Of a DNA stretch of 64,000 nt, positions 7,875 through 17,157 are shown in pieces (position 1 is the stretch's first letter; every line of letters starts with the position of its first letter). Source of the DNA: Desulfosediminicola flagellatus (GTDB taxonomy: Bacteria; Desulfobacterota; Desulfobulbia; Desulfobulbales; Desulfocapsaceae). The translations under genes were made by a program, and so were the position numbers. The notes beneath the pieces are model-generated. The model was not told where the DNA came from. It saw nothing but the letters and a program-made list of their open reading frames with translations, and ran no database searches. Location: NCBI RefSeq assembly GCF_005116655.2, contig NZ_CP050698.1, positions 6,404,501-6,468,500 of the forward strand, read 5' to 3'.

Positions 7875-10160
7875 ATGCGCGAACTAACCAAAGCCTTAGA
7901 TAGTTTAAAAAAACACCAGGGCGGCTGGGCCAGGAGGCCGGTGATGCCGTTTGCAGATTTTCTGCAGGAGGTTATCAAACACCCCGAACGAAACATCCGG
8001 GATGTCTACCAGGTGTATGTCGATATGATCAACACGTTCATCTGTGAAGGTAATGATGAATATAGCCATGACAGTGAGTCGATAGATTACCTCGATTATA
8101 ATTGTAATCAACTTTTTGTCGAAGGATCGGACAGACCGTTTTTTGCAGATCGTCTTTTTGCAAATAGACTGATGCGCCATGTCGATTCTGTTTCGGTGGG
8201 TGCACAGCAGAATAAAATTTATATTTTCGAAGGACCGCATGGAAGTGGAAAATCGACTTTTTTAAATAATCTTCTGCGAAAATTTGAAGAGTATACAAAC
8301 ACTCCTGACGGTGCACGTTACGAAGTCGTCTGGCGTCTTAAACGGGAGAATTTCGCGGGTGGAACGCAGTCTATATCTTCAATAACAGACAGAATTGCTT
8401 CCATTCTTGAAGGTGATGGCAGAAAGGATGCAGCCTCCGATATACGTGGAATCGTCGAGCCTGGTGAGCAGGTCAGTGAATACTTCAGTGTGCCCTGCCC
8501 AAGCCACGACAGCCCGCTGCTCATTATACCAAAAGATGTTCGAAGGCAGTTCCTTGACGACGTATTTGAAAATGACGAGTTCAAGTGGAAGCTGTTCACC
8601 GAAAAGAAGTATGATTGGGTTTTCAGGGACGAGCCATGTACTATTTGTACATCTATATATCAGGGATTATTGAAAAAATACGAGAGTCCCGAACGTATTA
8701 TGGAGTTTGTATTCGCTAGGCCGTATTCCATCAGAAGGCGACTTGGGGAGGGCATTTCAGTGTTCAACCCTGGTGACAGACCGGTCAGGCAGACAGTTAT
8801 TCACAATGACGTGATTCAACGCAATCTTAACTCGCTATTTGCCGGCTCACAACAGGTTGCCTACCTCTATTCACGCTACGCCAAGACCAATAGCGGTATC
8901 TACGCGCTGATGGATATAAAATCGCATAACACAGAGCGATTGATGGAGTTGCATAATATCATCAGTGACGGTGTGCATAAAGTAGAAGACCTTGAAGAAC
9001 GTGTGAATTCTCTGCTTTTTGCGCTTATGAACCCTGAGGACAGGAAGGTTCTCACTGATCTTCAGGCATTCTCCGATAGGATCGAATATATCAAAATCCC
9101 CTATATCCTCGACCTGAAAACAGAAGTTGAGATCTATAGAGAGAGTTTCGGCAAGCATATCGACGAGGGGTTCCTGCCGAGAGTATTGCACAATTTTGCC
9201 CGGGTAATTATCGCAACACGATTACGTACCAAATCGGAAGCGATGCTGGAGTGGATTGGAGATCCGGAAAAATATGAACTGTTCTGCGACAGGCATCTGC
9301 AACTCCTGAAGATGGAGATATTTACCGGTCATATTCCCAAGTGGCTTGAGTCACAGGATGTTGAACGATTCTCAGCAAAGCGGAGAAAATCAATCATTGC
9401 GGAATCTGAAAAAGATGGGTGGAAGGGGCTATCCGGGCGTGATTCCATTCGTATGTTCAATGAGTTCTACACCAGCTTTCACCATGAAGACAAACTCATA
9501 GATATGTCAATGCTTTGCAGGTTTTTCAGGGCGTATTGCAAGCAGGACAAAGATATCCTCCCAATGGGCTTTCTGGATTCACTGCTGCGGATGTATAATT
9601 ACTCAGTATTACAAGAGGTTAAGGAGGCATTGTATTACTACAATGAGGCGGCAATCTCGCGGGATATTCAGAACTATATGTTTGCAGTGAGTTTTGACCT
9701 GGGTACCAGGGAAACCTGTACCTATACTGGAGATAGTATTGAAATTACGGAGGACTTTTTCAGGAGGGTTGAGACTCGACTGCTGGTGGCGGAAGCGGAT
9801 TCGTCATCTTTTAGAATGAATGTGCAGAAGGCCTACACAACTTCAACGCTTACTCAGGAGATTATTAGGGACGGGCTTGATATAACCGAAACCTCTCTGT
9901 TCAGTCACCTCTATGAGCGGTATGTACATAATCTCAAGGAGAAAGTTCTTGAGCCGTTTCTGCAAAATGAGAATTTCAGGATGGCGGTTCGCGATTTTAA
10001 TACTGCCGATTTTAAGACCTACGACACGAAGATTCAGGAGGATGTCAATTACATGATCGAAAATCTCCAGAAGAAATACAAATATTCTCGTCAGGGTGCT
10101 AAGGAAATCTGTATTTATGTAATTGATAATAATCTGGCAAAAATTTTTGCAGGCCAGTAA
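7875..10160 (+). CDS. Second, divergent PrkA-like AAA/kinase protein
   Basis: This 762-residue protein has a PrkA-type AAA domain: Walker A EGPHGSGKST near residue 120, family blocks such as PLLIIPKDVRRQFLDDVF, and Cys pairs (VPCP, CTIC) where PrkA proteins often carry metal-ligand-like cysteines. An ALMDI segment may supply Walker B. It is much less similar to textbook PrkA than the first gene, so it may be a specialised partner or regulator rather than a duplicate. The ATG at 7875 is preferred because AGGTGG lies four bases upstream; a TTG inside the spoVR end would extend it by 14 residues. It is the last gene before a strong terminator. Confidence 0.88.
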   Translation: MRELTKALDSLKKHQGGWARRPVMPFADFLQEVIKHPERNIRDVYQVYVDMINTFICEGNDEYSHDSESIDYLDYNCNQLFVEGSDRPFFADRLFANRLMRHVDSVSVGAQQNKIYIFEGPHGSGKSTFLNNLLRKFEEYTNTPDGARYEVVWRLKRENFAGGTQSISSITDRIASILEGDGRKDAASDIRGIVEPGEQVSEYFSVPCPSHDSPLLIIPKDVRRQFLDDVFENDEFKWKLFTEKKYDWVFRDEPCTICTSIYQGLLKKYESPERIMEFVFARPYSIRRRLGEGISVFNPGDRPVRQTVIHNDVIQRNLNSLFAGSQQVAYLYSRYAKTNSGIYALMDIKSHNTERLMELHNIISDGVHKVEDLEERVNSLLFALMNPEDRKVLTDLQAFSDRIEYIKIPYILDLKTEVEIYRESFGKHIDEGFLPRVLHNFARVIIATRLRTKSEAMLEWIGDPEKYELFCDRHLQLLKMEIFTGHIPKWLESQDVERFSAKRRKSIIAESEKDGWKGLSGRDSIRMFNEFYTSFHHEDKLIDMSMLCRFFRAYCKQDKDILPMGFLDSLLRMYNYSVLQEVKEALYYYNEAAISRDIQNYMFAVSFDLGTRETCTYTGDSIEITEDFFRRVETRLLVAEADSSSFRMNVQKAYTTSTLTQEIIRDGLDITETSLFSHLYERYVHNLKEKVLEPFLQNENFRMAVRDFNTADFKTYDTKIQEDVNYMIENLQKKYKYSRQGAKEICIYVIDNNLAKIFAGQ

Positions 10161-10206
10161 CAACAGCTGGCGACTGATACGGTATCATCGAAAAAACAAC
10201 AGGAAT

Positions 10207-10238
10207 GGGGCGACGGTAGAAATGTCGCCCCTTTTTTT
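10207..10238 (+). terminator. Intrinsic terminator after the prkA cluster
   Basis: GGGGCGAC (10207-10214) pairs perfectly with GTCGCCCC (10224-10231) around a nine-base loop, followed by seven T residues. It lies 46 bases after the second prkA stop and before the convergent cbiK end. Confidence 0.93.
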
Positions 10239-10287
10239 GCTCAGAAGTATGCTTTGCTTGGGGCGCAGTTTTCGATCCCGGTAAAGC

Positions 10288-11055
10288 TTATCTGGCACTT
10301 TCTGCATCTTCTATATGACGTATCACCAGGTCACCGATTCCGTCAAGCATGCCAATTCCTTCTTCAAGAGATTCCACCTCAAGTCCCTTTGCTTCAAGTC
10401 GACTCTTCCAGGACTGTTCATTCTCGCCAATCATATCTCGTCGATAATGTAAGCCTGCCACCAAAAAAAACGGAATCAGCAGCACCTTTGTATATCCTGC
10501 ACTACAGATTGTCTCCACGACATGATCAGACGAAGGAAAGTGTTCAACAACGCCTGTCATAACTCTGGAGCCAAATCGTTTTTGCAGCAGGTTCTCAAGA
10601 GCCAGATATGCAGGCCAAACCGGGTGCCGGGTTCCATGCCCCACGACGACGACGGCATGATCAGTACATTTCGTAATGAGTGGACTGAGCATTTCGATGA
10701 TAGAGATGTAATCATGCTCAGAAGCGAGCAGAGGTAAACCCATCCTGCAACGTATTGCAGAAATATTTCTGACTTCCATATGAAGACTGTGGAACTCATG
10801 CCCGGGAAGGAGGTGAAGAGACTGAATAGTTGCTTCTTTATGTCCTGCGTTAACAAGGTCTTTCAATATTTCGGCAGGATGTTGAATTACCAGGTCCTTT
10901 GACCGCTTCAATTCTCGAGCGACAACCCGTGAACTATATCCCCAATAAATATCTCGTGTCGGATATCTCGTTCTTATCGTCTTCTCAATGTGATTGTAGC
11001 TTGCCCGGGCCGCTGATGTTGTGCCGAAAGCTGTAAGAATTAAAGGCGTGTGCAT
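10288..11055 (-). CDS. cbiK: Sirohydrochlorin cobaltochelatase, CbiK type
   Basis: A 255-residue CbiK-family chelatase. Recognisable parts are ILTAFGTTSAAR at the N-terminus, LHLLPGHEFH, VVVGHGTRHPVW (His at the mid-domain metal site) and LIPFFLVAGLHYRRDM (C-terminal His). The family inserts Co2+ or Fe2+ into sirohydrochlorin for cobalamin or siroheme synthesis; in sulfate reducers CbiK enzymes occur in cytoplasmic and periplasmic forms. No signal peptide is seen, so this should be the cytoplasmic type. The segment after the last His, HYRRDMIGENEQSW, departs somewhat from the usual H-x-x-x-DM-x-GD form. The gene stands alone between two + strand units. Confidence 0.9.
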   Translation of the reverse strand: MHTPLILTAFGTTSAARASYNHIEKTIRTRYPTRDIYWGYSSRVVARELKRSKDLVIQHPAEILKDLVNAGHKEATIQSLHLLPGHEFHSLHMEVRNISAIRCRMGLPLLASEHDYISIIEMLSPLITKCTDHAVVVVGHGTRHPVWPAYLALENLLQKRFGSRVMTGVVEHFPSSDHVVETICSAGYTKVLLIPFFLVAGLHYRRDMIGENEQSWKSRLEAKGLEVESLEEGIGMLDGIGDLVIRHIEDAESAR

Positions 11056-11577
11056 AGGTTTTGTCCATTGTGTTGAAGTGATTCGATACTCTATCCGCAG
11101 TCAGGCAGTTTTTCCATAAAAAGATTTTCCGATCGTAGACGAGTGGTGGGTAAATGTGTTGTTACCTCAAGCGCAGGTCATACTGAGTGCCTATCACATG
11201 TTCTGTCGGGAATCTATTTACATCTCGGGTGGATGAGCGATAAGCAGGAAGATATTGTAAAGGATGCCTCATTTTTCATATTGCTATTTGTACAATTCTC
11301 TAATGCTTTTGGCTATTTCATAAGAAACAAAGACATTTGTAGCACTTCAAACTCGCCAGACAGTTGTGGTACGATAATGTGTTGACAGATTGGAAATAAG
11401 AAGATATTCAATAATATAATTAATTAATAATATAGTTTAATAGTGTTATTCTTAAGCAGTTGTTGGGGGGAATAGCATTATAATCTGGCTGTTTAAAGTG
11501 GTTAGGAGTGAATCTCTGCGGGTAAGGCATTATGGAAGAGAGCGCAGGGACCATAATTAATTAGAGGAGGTAGGTAG
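11056..11577. other. Intergenic region upstream of the porin gene
   Basis: No convincing gene. The last 200 bases are very AT-rich (for example around 11400-11450) and hold the candidate porin promoter. An 80-codon open frame at 11143-11385 lacks a ribosome binding site and protein-like composition. Any cbiK promoter would lie near its left edge. Confidence 0.5.
11382..11410 (+). promoter_or_regulatory. Candidate sigma-70 promoter for the porin
   Basis: TTGACA (11382-11387), a 17-base spacer and TATTCA (11405-11410). The -35 is a perfect match and the -10 is four of six. It would give a leader of about 160 bases. Confidence 0.45.
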
Positions 11578-13092
11578 ATGGTGAAAAAGATTTCTGTGGT
11601 GGCCCTTGCGGGGTTAATGATGTTGCCGGCGGTAGCATCGGCAAATACATCAGATCTGGAAGCAAAGATTGAAGAATTGAGTAGACAACTCAATGAACTC
11701 AAAGCGGTAGTTGCTGCTCAAAAAGAGACCAACGAAGAGCAGGATGAGGTCCTTGAAGAGCTTGATGAAAAATCAGAAGGGTGGGATGAATCTTCACGGT
11801 TCAAGTTTTACGGTGATTTCAGATCACGCCTGGACTATTACAATGCTGATACCGCTGGTGGAAATAGCCTTGAGAATGATACCCTTTGGTCCAATAGATT
11901 ACGCTTGAACATGCGGGTGAAGGCGACAGAAAATGTTGAGTTTAAAGGGCGTTTGGCAATGTACAAAACCTGGGGAAATCAGTCTGCATTTACTGATGAG
12001 TCAGGAGCAATGTGGCCAGTATTTGATGGTAATGTTACTCGTACACCAGTCGGAAGCAGTGCGCTCTACGTAGACCGGGCGTTTGTTAACTGGAACAATA
12101 TTGGCGGTCTTCCAATGTGGTTCTCCATTGGGCGTAGACCAACTACAGATGGAAGCCCAGCAGAGGTTCGTTTGGGACTTGATGAGAGACAGGCTACACC
12201 AATGGCTTTCATGGATTGGCCTTTTGATGGTATTTCAGTTGGCTATGCTTGGGACTGGGGGAGCGAGATGATGGGTAGTAGCCGAATTCGATTCTGCTAC
12301 GGACGTGGTTTTGAGTCAGGGTTGTATGATAGTGATGATAGCGATTCTGTCTCCCAAATCGATGATATGGATTTTGCCGGGTTAAGCTGGGACATCATGA
12401 AAAGTGGCGACCGGTTTGCTTATATCCAATCGTTTATGGCGTTTAACGTAATTAATTACCCGAACTTCCAAGATCCGATTATCAATCAAGCCTTTGGAGA
12501 AATGAGTGGCATGGGGGCACGAGATAATTTGGGCAAGATCTGGCATACCTCTGCTGTCTATAAGAACAAGGTCAAGGGCTTGAATTATTTTGTAGCTGCC
12601 GGGCATTCACAGACTCAGCCAGATTCTGGCGGCATGGGAATGTTTAGTGACTTTGCTGGAATGGGTGCAGGGCTTGTCGGACCAAACAGTGACAACGAAA
12701 ACGGTTACAGTCTCTATGCTGGCTTGCGTTATGATCTGGATGATGCTGGTTTGAAGTTCGGTGCTGAATTTAACTATGGTTCTGAGTACTGGCTGGCTAT
12801 GTCTCCTGGGCATGATGAGATTTATCAATCTAAGTTAGCTACTCGCGGACAAGTTTATGAACTTTATGCGATATATGACCTGCCAACAGGTGAGACAATT
12901 TCTAAATATGCTAAAACCTTTATTCGTTTAGGTTATCAGCATTATGAGTATGATTATTCAGGTTCTGGTGATTGGAACATGAAACCATATGATCTGAGCA
13001 GTAGCTATGACCTTGCAATGCTTCAAGCTATGGGACAGGATCCTGTTGAAAGTGCAGACCAGATTTATCTGACTTTTGAGGCATATTTCTAA
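11578..13092 (+). CDS. DUF3373-type outer-membrane porin
   Basis: A 504-residue exported beta-barrel protein. Residues 1-22 are a signal peptide with a likely cut after AVASA. Residues about 25-62 form a heptad-rich coiled coil (LEAKIEELSRQLNELKAVVA), as in trimeric porins that anchor to the cell wall. The rest alternates short hydrophobic and polar stretches rich in Tyr, Trp, Gly and Asp, with FKFYGDFRSRLDYYN and WSNRLRLNMRVKA typical of the DUF3373 family, and ends in Phe (TFEAYF), the outer-membrane assembly signal. AGAGGAGG lies just upstream of the ATG. Strong signals at both ends (ribosome site, terminator) suggest an abundant, monocistronic porin. The solute it passes is unknown. Confidence 0.85.
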   Translation: MVKKISVVALAGLMMLPAVASANTSDLEAKIEELSRQLNELKAVVAAQKETNEEQDEVLEELDEKSEGWDESSRFKFYGDFRSRLDYYNADTAGGNSLENDTLWSNRLRLNMRVKATENVEFKGRLAMYKTWGNQSAFTDESGAMWPVFDGNVTRTPVGSSALYVDRAFVNWNNIGGLPMWFSIGRRPTTDGSPAEVRLGLDERQATPMAFMDWPFDGISVGYAWDWGSEMMGSSRIRFCYGRGFESGLYDSDDSDSVSQIDDMDFAGLSWDIMKSGDRFAYIQSFMAFNVINYPNFQDPIINQAFGEMSGMGARDNLGKIWHTSAVYKNKVKGLNYFVAAGHSQTQPDSGGMGMFSDFAGMGAGLVGPNSDNENGYSLYAGLRYDLDDAGLKFGAEFNYGSEYWLAMSPGHDEIYQSKLATRGQVYELYAIYDLPTGETISKYAKTFIRLGYQHYEYDYSGSGDWNMKPYDLSSSYDLAMLQAMGQDPVESADQIYLTFEAYF

Positions 13093-13132
13093 TCCGCATA
13101 GAGTTAGAAAAACATAGTTCCGTTATTAGGGA

Positions 13133-13166
13133 GGGGAGTGCTCATTGTAGAGCGCTCCCCTTTTTT
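13133..13166 (+). terminator. Intrinsic terminator after the porin
   Basis: GGGGAGTGCTC (13133-13143) pairs with GAGCGCTCCCC (13150-13160), with one G-T pair, a six-base loop and six T residues. It lies 41 bases beyond the porin stop. Confidence 0.93.
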
Positions 13167-13258
13167 GTTGCCCTGAGCAGTGCTTTGATTTACCCTTTTT
13201 ATCATATGGTTGAGAGAGCACTACATAATAGTTCATCACGATAACAGGAACCTGTCAT

Positions 13259-14032
13259 TTGAAGAATACTCTGGAAAAGTCGACGACAATATGCAGTTTT
13301 AGTGGTTACACTCCTGACTCAGTTCGATATGGTCTGTTTGACCGTCATAATGGTGTGAGTGAAGGCCTTTTTTCTTCTTGTAATATTGGGCTTGGTGTGG
13401 GTGATAATCCTGAGTTGGTTATTGAAAATCGTGATCGTGTTCGCAGAGAACTTGGGGTTGATTATCTGCTGAGCGGCAGACAAACTCACGGTGACAGTAT
13501 TTTTATTCTTGAAGAGCCGCTTAACGAAGATCTTGAGGTAGATGATTACGATGCCTTTATAACACGTCAACGCAATGTGGGACTGGTTATCCAGCATGCG
13601 GATTGCCAGGCTATTTTGCTTTACGATCCTGAGCATGAGGCAATTGGTGCTGTGCATAGCGGCTGGCGTGGAAGTGTTATCAATTTGCTGGAAAAAACTG
13701 TATCTGAAATGACACGTGTTTTTTCAACACATCCTGCTCAACTGCGCGTTGTTATAAGCCCTTCACTTGGACCATGTTGTGCCGAATTTGTGAATTTTAA
13801 ACAGGAACTGCCGCCTTCTTTTCACGAGCATATGGTGGCAGATAACCATTTTGATTTCTGGCAGATCTCAAAGCAGCAACTCATGACTTGTGGAGTGAAA
13901 GAGCACTCTGTCACTATTCCTACAATTTGTACAAGCTGTTCAAGCGACTACTTTTCATATCGCCGAGCCTGCAGGGATGGCAGTGGTGTGACTGGCAGGA
14001 ACTGTTCTGTTATTGCCCTGCCTGGCAACTAA
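13259..14032 (+). CDS. pgeF: PgeF/YfiH (LACC1-like) family protein
   Basis: The 257-residue protein carries the family motifs: RQTHGD, the metal-site IQHADCQA, AVHSGWRGSV, and a C-terminal PTICTSCSSDYFSYRR. The family was first called multicopper polyphenol oxidase, then shown to act on purine nucleosides (LACC1) and to prevent wrong amino-acid incorporation into peptidoglycan (PgeF in E. coli). It should be cytoplasmic. The start is a TTG at 13259 with AGGA about ten bases upstream; no nearby in-frame ATG gives a better fit. The response regulator follows after 71 bases, so cotranscription is possible but not obvious. Confidence 0.88.
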   Translation: MKNTLEKSTTICSFSGYTPDSVRYGLFDRHNGVSEGLFSSCNIGLGVGDNPELVIENRDRVRRELGVDYLLSGRQTHGDSIFILEEPLNEDLEVDDYDAFITRQRNVGLVIQHADCQAILLYDPEHEAIGAVHSGWRGSVINLLEKTVSEMTRVFSTHPAQLRVVISPSLGPCCAEFVNFKQELPPSFHEHMVADNHFDFWQISKQQLMTCGVKEHSVTIPTICTSCSSDYFSYRRACRDGSGVTGRNCSVIALPGN

Positions 14033-14103
14033 ATAAAAAACAGAATGGAAAGCAGATAATTGGGATTACGGAATATGTATAAAGGAATACGGAAATACTG
14101 AAA

Positions 14104-14778
14104 ATGCGAATCTTGTTGATAGAAGATGATACAAAAATAGCAGGGTTTATCGAGAAAGGGTTGCGTGAAGCAGGCTTTGTTGTCGATGTCTGCAACGATG
14201 GCCCGGACGGACTCTCACGCGGGCTGGATACCGTCTATGATGCCGCAGTAGTGGATATTATGTTACCGGGTATGGATGGGCTTCAGGTGATTGAGGAAAT
14301 GCGGAAAGCAGATGTTAATACCCCCGTGCTCATCTTGAGTGCCAGACAATCTGTAGATGATCGTATTCAGGGATTGCAGCGTGGCGGCGATGATTACATG
14401 ATCAAACCGTTTTCGTTCAGTGAATTGCTTGCCCGGGTACAGGCACTTATCCGACGCGATAAAAAAAGTACACAGCCTATGACACTTCAGGCTGGAAACC
14501 TTGAGATGGATCTGTTGAAGCACGAAGTAAAGCGTGGAGAAGAGAAGATTGATCTTCCTGCCAAAGAATATGCACTGCTTGAGCTGATGCTTCGCAATTC
14601 CGGGACTGTACTCTCGAAAACGACAATTCTTGAGAAGGTTTATGAATATAACTTTGATCCACAGACTAACGTGGTTGATGTTCTTGTCTGTCGTCTGCGC
14701 AACAAGGTAGATAAGGATTTTGAACAAAAGATGATTCAGACCGTCAGGGGTGTTGGCTATGTACTTCGGGCTGAGTAA
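14104..14778 (+). CDS. OmpR-family response regulator
   Basis: A 224-residue regulator with an N-terminal receiver domain: acidic pocket EDD near residue 8, phosphoacceptor Asp in VVDIMLPGMDG near residue 51, and Lys in MIKPFSF. A C-terminal winged-helix domain follows (ALLELMLRNSGTVLSK; TNVVDVLVCRLRNKVD; TVRGVGYVL). It is closest in style to CusR/QseB regulators. Its stop overlaps the start of the sensor kinase, so the two are translationally coupled. Target genes cannot be read from the sequence; no metal-efflux or similar locus adjoins it. Confidence 0.94.
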   Translation: MRILLIEDDTKIAGFIEKGLREAGFVVDVCNDGPDGLSRGLDTVYDAAVVDIMLPGMDGLQVIEEMRKADVNTPVLILSARQSVDDRIQGLQRGGDDYMIKPFSFSELLARVQALIRRDKKSTQPMTLQAGNLEMDLLKHEVKRGEEKIDLPAKEYALLELMLRNSGTVLSKTTILEKVYEYNFDPQTNVVDVLVCRLRNKVDKDFEQKMIQTVRGVGYVLRAE

Positions 14779-16195
14779 ATCGGATTTTACCTTTGCCCGC
14801 TGGAAATCGGCTCTGCCGATATTTCTGCTTATATTTCTTTCAATTTTTGCACTTTCATTGATCCTGACCTTTAGCCTGCGTTCTCAGATTCAACGAGGTG
14901 AACTACGAGAAACTGAGCAATTACTTGCAACGTACCTTCGTGAAAACAGCTCAGCACGGCTACAGTTTGCACCGCCCTCCTCACGCGATAAAACTCGTCT
15001 GAATGGTTTAACTTTCGTTAGAATCAGTCGTGGAAATGACAAATTGCTTCTGGCAAATGATGCAATAGTTACAAATCTCTTTCAGGAACTGCTCCATCTT
15101 GACCGTGATATCCATAAAGTATGGTTAAAAAGGAAGACTCCTGAATACACATTTGTCTGGACAGTAGTAAGCAGGCGTCTGGAGAATGGGGTTGAACTGC
15201 TGGCAGGCAAAGAGAGCATTGAGTCATACGAACGCTACCATGCTATGATCAGGGCCGTCGCGTTTTCTCTGGCGCTGGCGTTTGGGATTTCGAGTTTGGC
15301 TGCGTTACTCTGTGTAAAAAGAATGTTATCCCCGCTTCAACGGTTACATGATGAACTTGAACAGCTGGTCGGGAAAGGCAAAGGGCAGCTGCTTTTGGAT
15401 GATCAGTGCAGTGCTGAATTACAACACCTGTATAATCAGATAAATCGTCTGATTACTCAAAATAGGCGACTTGTAGAAGAGATGCAGGGTTCTCTTGATA
15501 ATGTTGCTCATGATCTGCGTACACCGATGACGCGCCTTCGCTCTGTGGCGGAGTTCGGCCTTCGTGAAGATTCTGATATTGAGAAATTGCGGGAGTCACT
15601 TGCCGACTGCTTAGAGGAGTCTGAACGAGTACTCTCTATGCTCAGGATAATGATGAGTGTGGCAGAAGCAGAAACCGGCACGATGCAGCTTGAACGTGAT
15701 ACTATTTCTGTTAAGGAAAGCATCGAAGAGATGATCTCGCTTTATGAATATGTCGCGGATGAACGGAGAATTACCATATCATCCCATATCGATAACGAGT
15801 TGACCATTTTTGCCGATAAAACAAGGATCGCGCAGGTTTGGGCTAACCTTCTGGATAATGCTATCAAGTATGGTAAGGAAGGAGGCATGGTCGATGTGAA
15901 TTCAGGAGAGGCGGGAGCCAATATCCTCATAACATTTCGTGATGATGGTATGGGTATTTCACCTTCGGAACAGAGACGTATCTGGGACAGACTTTATCGC
16001 GGCGACCGCTCAAGATCCCAGCAGGGTCTGGGGCTGGGCCTGAATTTCGTAAAAGCCATTGTAGAGAGCCATGGTGGCACGGTCAGTGTTGAAAGTACGC
16101 TCTATGAAGGGAGCACGTTTTCGGTGCTCTTACCGCGATATCAGCATGTGCATCCCGGAGCTGTGAAAGAGAAATCAAACACCAGCGGAGAATGA
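14756..16195 (+). CDS. Sensor histidine kinase
   Basis: About 479 residues: a first transmembrane segment near residues 15-40, a periplasmic sensor loop of about 120 residues, a second span near 165-185, a HAMP-like linker, the phosphoacceptor block VAHDLRTPMTRL, and an ATPase domain with NLLDNAIKYG, DDGMGIS and GLGLGLNFVKAI. It should phosphorylate the upstream regulator. I chose the ATG at 14756, preceded by AGGGG, over the TTG six bases earlier. The two genes overlap by 23 bases. The last 55 bases overlap the convergent nuclease-like gene on the other strand. The signal is unknown. Confidence 0.93.
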   Translation, partial: AMYFGLSKSDFTFARWKSALPIFLLIFLSIFALSLILTFSLRSQIQRGELRETEQLLATYLRENSSARLQFAPPSSRDKTRLNGLTFVRISRGNDKLLLANDAIVTNLFQELLHLDRDIHKVWLKRKTPEYTFVWTVVSRRLENGVELLAGKESIESYERYHAMIRAVAFSLALAFGISSLAALLCVKRMLSPLQRLHDELEQLVGKGKGQLLLDDQCSAELQHLYNQINRLITQNRRLVEEMQGSLDNVAHDLRTPMTRLRSVAEFGLREDSDIEKLRESLADCLEESERVLSMLRIMMSVAEAETGTMQLERDTISVKESIEEMISLYEYVADERRITISSHIDNELTIFADKTRIAQVWANLLDNAIKYGKEGGMVDVNSGEAGANILITFRDDGMGISPSEQRRIWDRLYRGDRSRSQQGLGLGLNFVKAIVESHGGTVSVESTLYEGSTFSVLLPRYQHVHPGAVKEKSNTSGE

Positions 16196-16893
16196 TCCGA
16201 GAGTCGTACATCGGGGATGTAAAAATTATTTAGGCAGATTCCTGGGCTATGAAGAATAAAATCTATTTGCCGCTGTGGGGAGTGGCTTGGATGAGACGGG
16301 AGATTCTGCAAGTTGGCATTTTTCAGGTTTGAGGCGGCAAGAAACAGTTTAAGCTCCCGTTTTCCAAAGAAGGTGTTGAAGTCTCCTGCAACGATGACTT
16401 CTTTGTCAGTTCGTTTAACTAGAGTGTGAAGGTATTCAAGCTGATGCTGCCGATGTCTGTATTTCAGTGACAGGTGCACAAGGAAGATAACGGCATCTTT
16501 AAGTTCCGTCATAATAATCAACCGCTTTACACCCTCCTTGAAATAATGGAAGGTGTGACCATGAATGCGCTCCCGTGTCAGCAGCGCATTTGACTGTTGT
16601 TTGAGGACCGGCACCATATGGGCAAGAGAACTGTCGCTGTATTTGGTTTCAGCCACATAATTGTAGCCGAGTTTGTCAGCAATTATCTTTGCCTGACAAA
16701 TGTTGCGGGAGCGGTAGGAGCCTGAATCCACCTCGACCAGGCCAACTATGTCCGGGTCGACAGTCCTGATAAAATTTATGATTCTCTGAAGATTGACATC
16801 TGTCCGCTTAAAAAAACCTATATACGGTATCGGCGTGTGGTAACCATTAAGGTGACCCGTACAATATCGTATGTTATAGAGTAACATTCGCAT
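16141..16893 (-). CDS. Endonuclease/exonuclease/phosphatase family protein
   Basis: A 250-residue EEP-fold hydrolase. Motifs in order: LLYNIRYC (metal-site Asn), DPDIVGLVEVDSG (catalytic Glu), VAGDFNTFFG (catalytic Asp and Asn), and RLSDHSPLVFDF (catalytic His). The family cuts phosphodiester or phosphomonoester bonds in nucleic acids, lipids or sugar phosphates; the substrate here is unknown. No signal peptide is visible. Its 3' end runs 55 bases into the convergent sensor kinase gene, unusual for two apparently intact genes and a possible source of mutual antisense control. Confidence 0.85.
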   Translation of the reverse strand: MRMLLYNIRYCTGHLNGYHTPIPYIGFFKRTDVNLQRIINFIRTVDPDIVGLVEVDSGSYRSRNICQAKIIADKLGYNYVAETKYSDSSLAHMVPVLKQQSNALLTRERIHGHTFHYFKEGVKRLIIMTELKDAVIFLVHLSLKYRHRQHQLEYLHTLVKRTDKEVIVAGDFNTFFGKRELKLFLAASNLKNANLQNLPSHPSHSPQRQIDFILHSPGICLNNFYIPDVRLSDHSPLVFDFSFTAPGCTC

Positions 16894-17019
16894 GAATAAA
16901 ACGGTATAACCCGGTGCTAATGTGTATGGCAGATGCCTTGCTGAGGTTTCAGCAGGGTATTCTGCAGTGAAGGCTAAAATCTATTATCATTAAGAGACGT
17001 TCGTGTGAAATTATCGCTT

Positions 17020-17048
17020 TCTGAGTATTTTCTTATGAAATACTCAGA
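17020..17048. promoter_or_regulatory. Perfect 11-bp inverted repeat upstream of hemC
   Basis: TCTGAGTATTT (17020-17030) pairs perfectly with AAATACTCAGA (17038-17048) around a seven-base spacer. It lies in the divergent gap between the nuclease-like gene and hemC, 110 bases before hemC. There is no T-run, so an operator or leader hairpin is more likely than a terminator. Confidence 0.5.
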
Positions 17049-17157
17049 CAAAGTTGAGATTTCATATCATTAGTCTATATGGTAGGTTCAGGCCCAGTCC
17101 AGATAAAAGCACTCATGATAAAATAAACATTTTTCCAGATGAAGTAAGGATTGAAAG

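Noticed and set aside
11143-11385. 80-codon frame upstream of the porin
   Set aside because: No ribosome site and no protein-like composition; upstream of the porin promoter.
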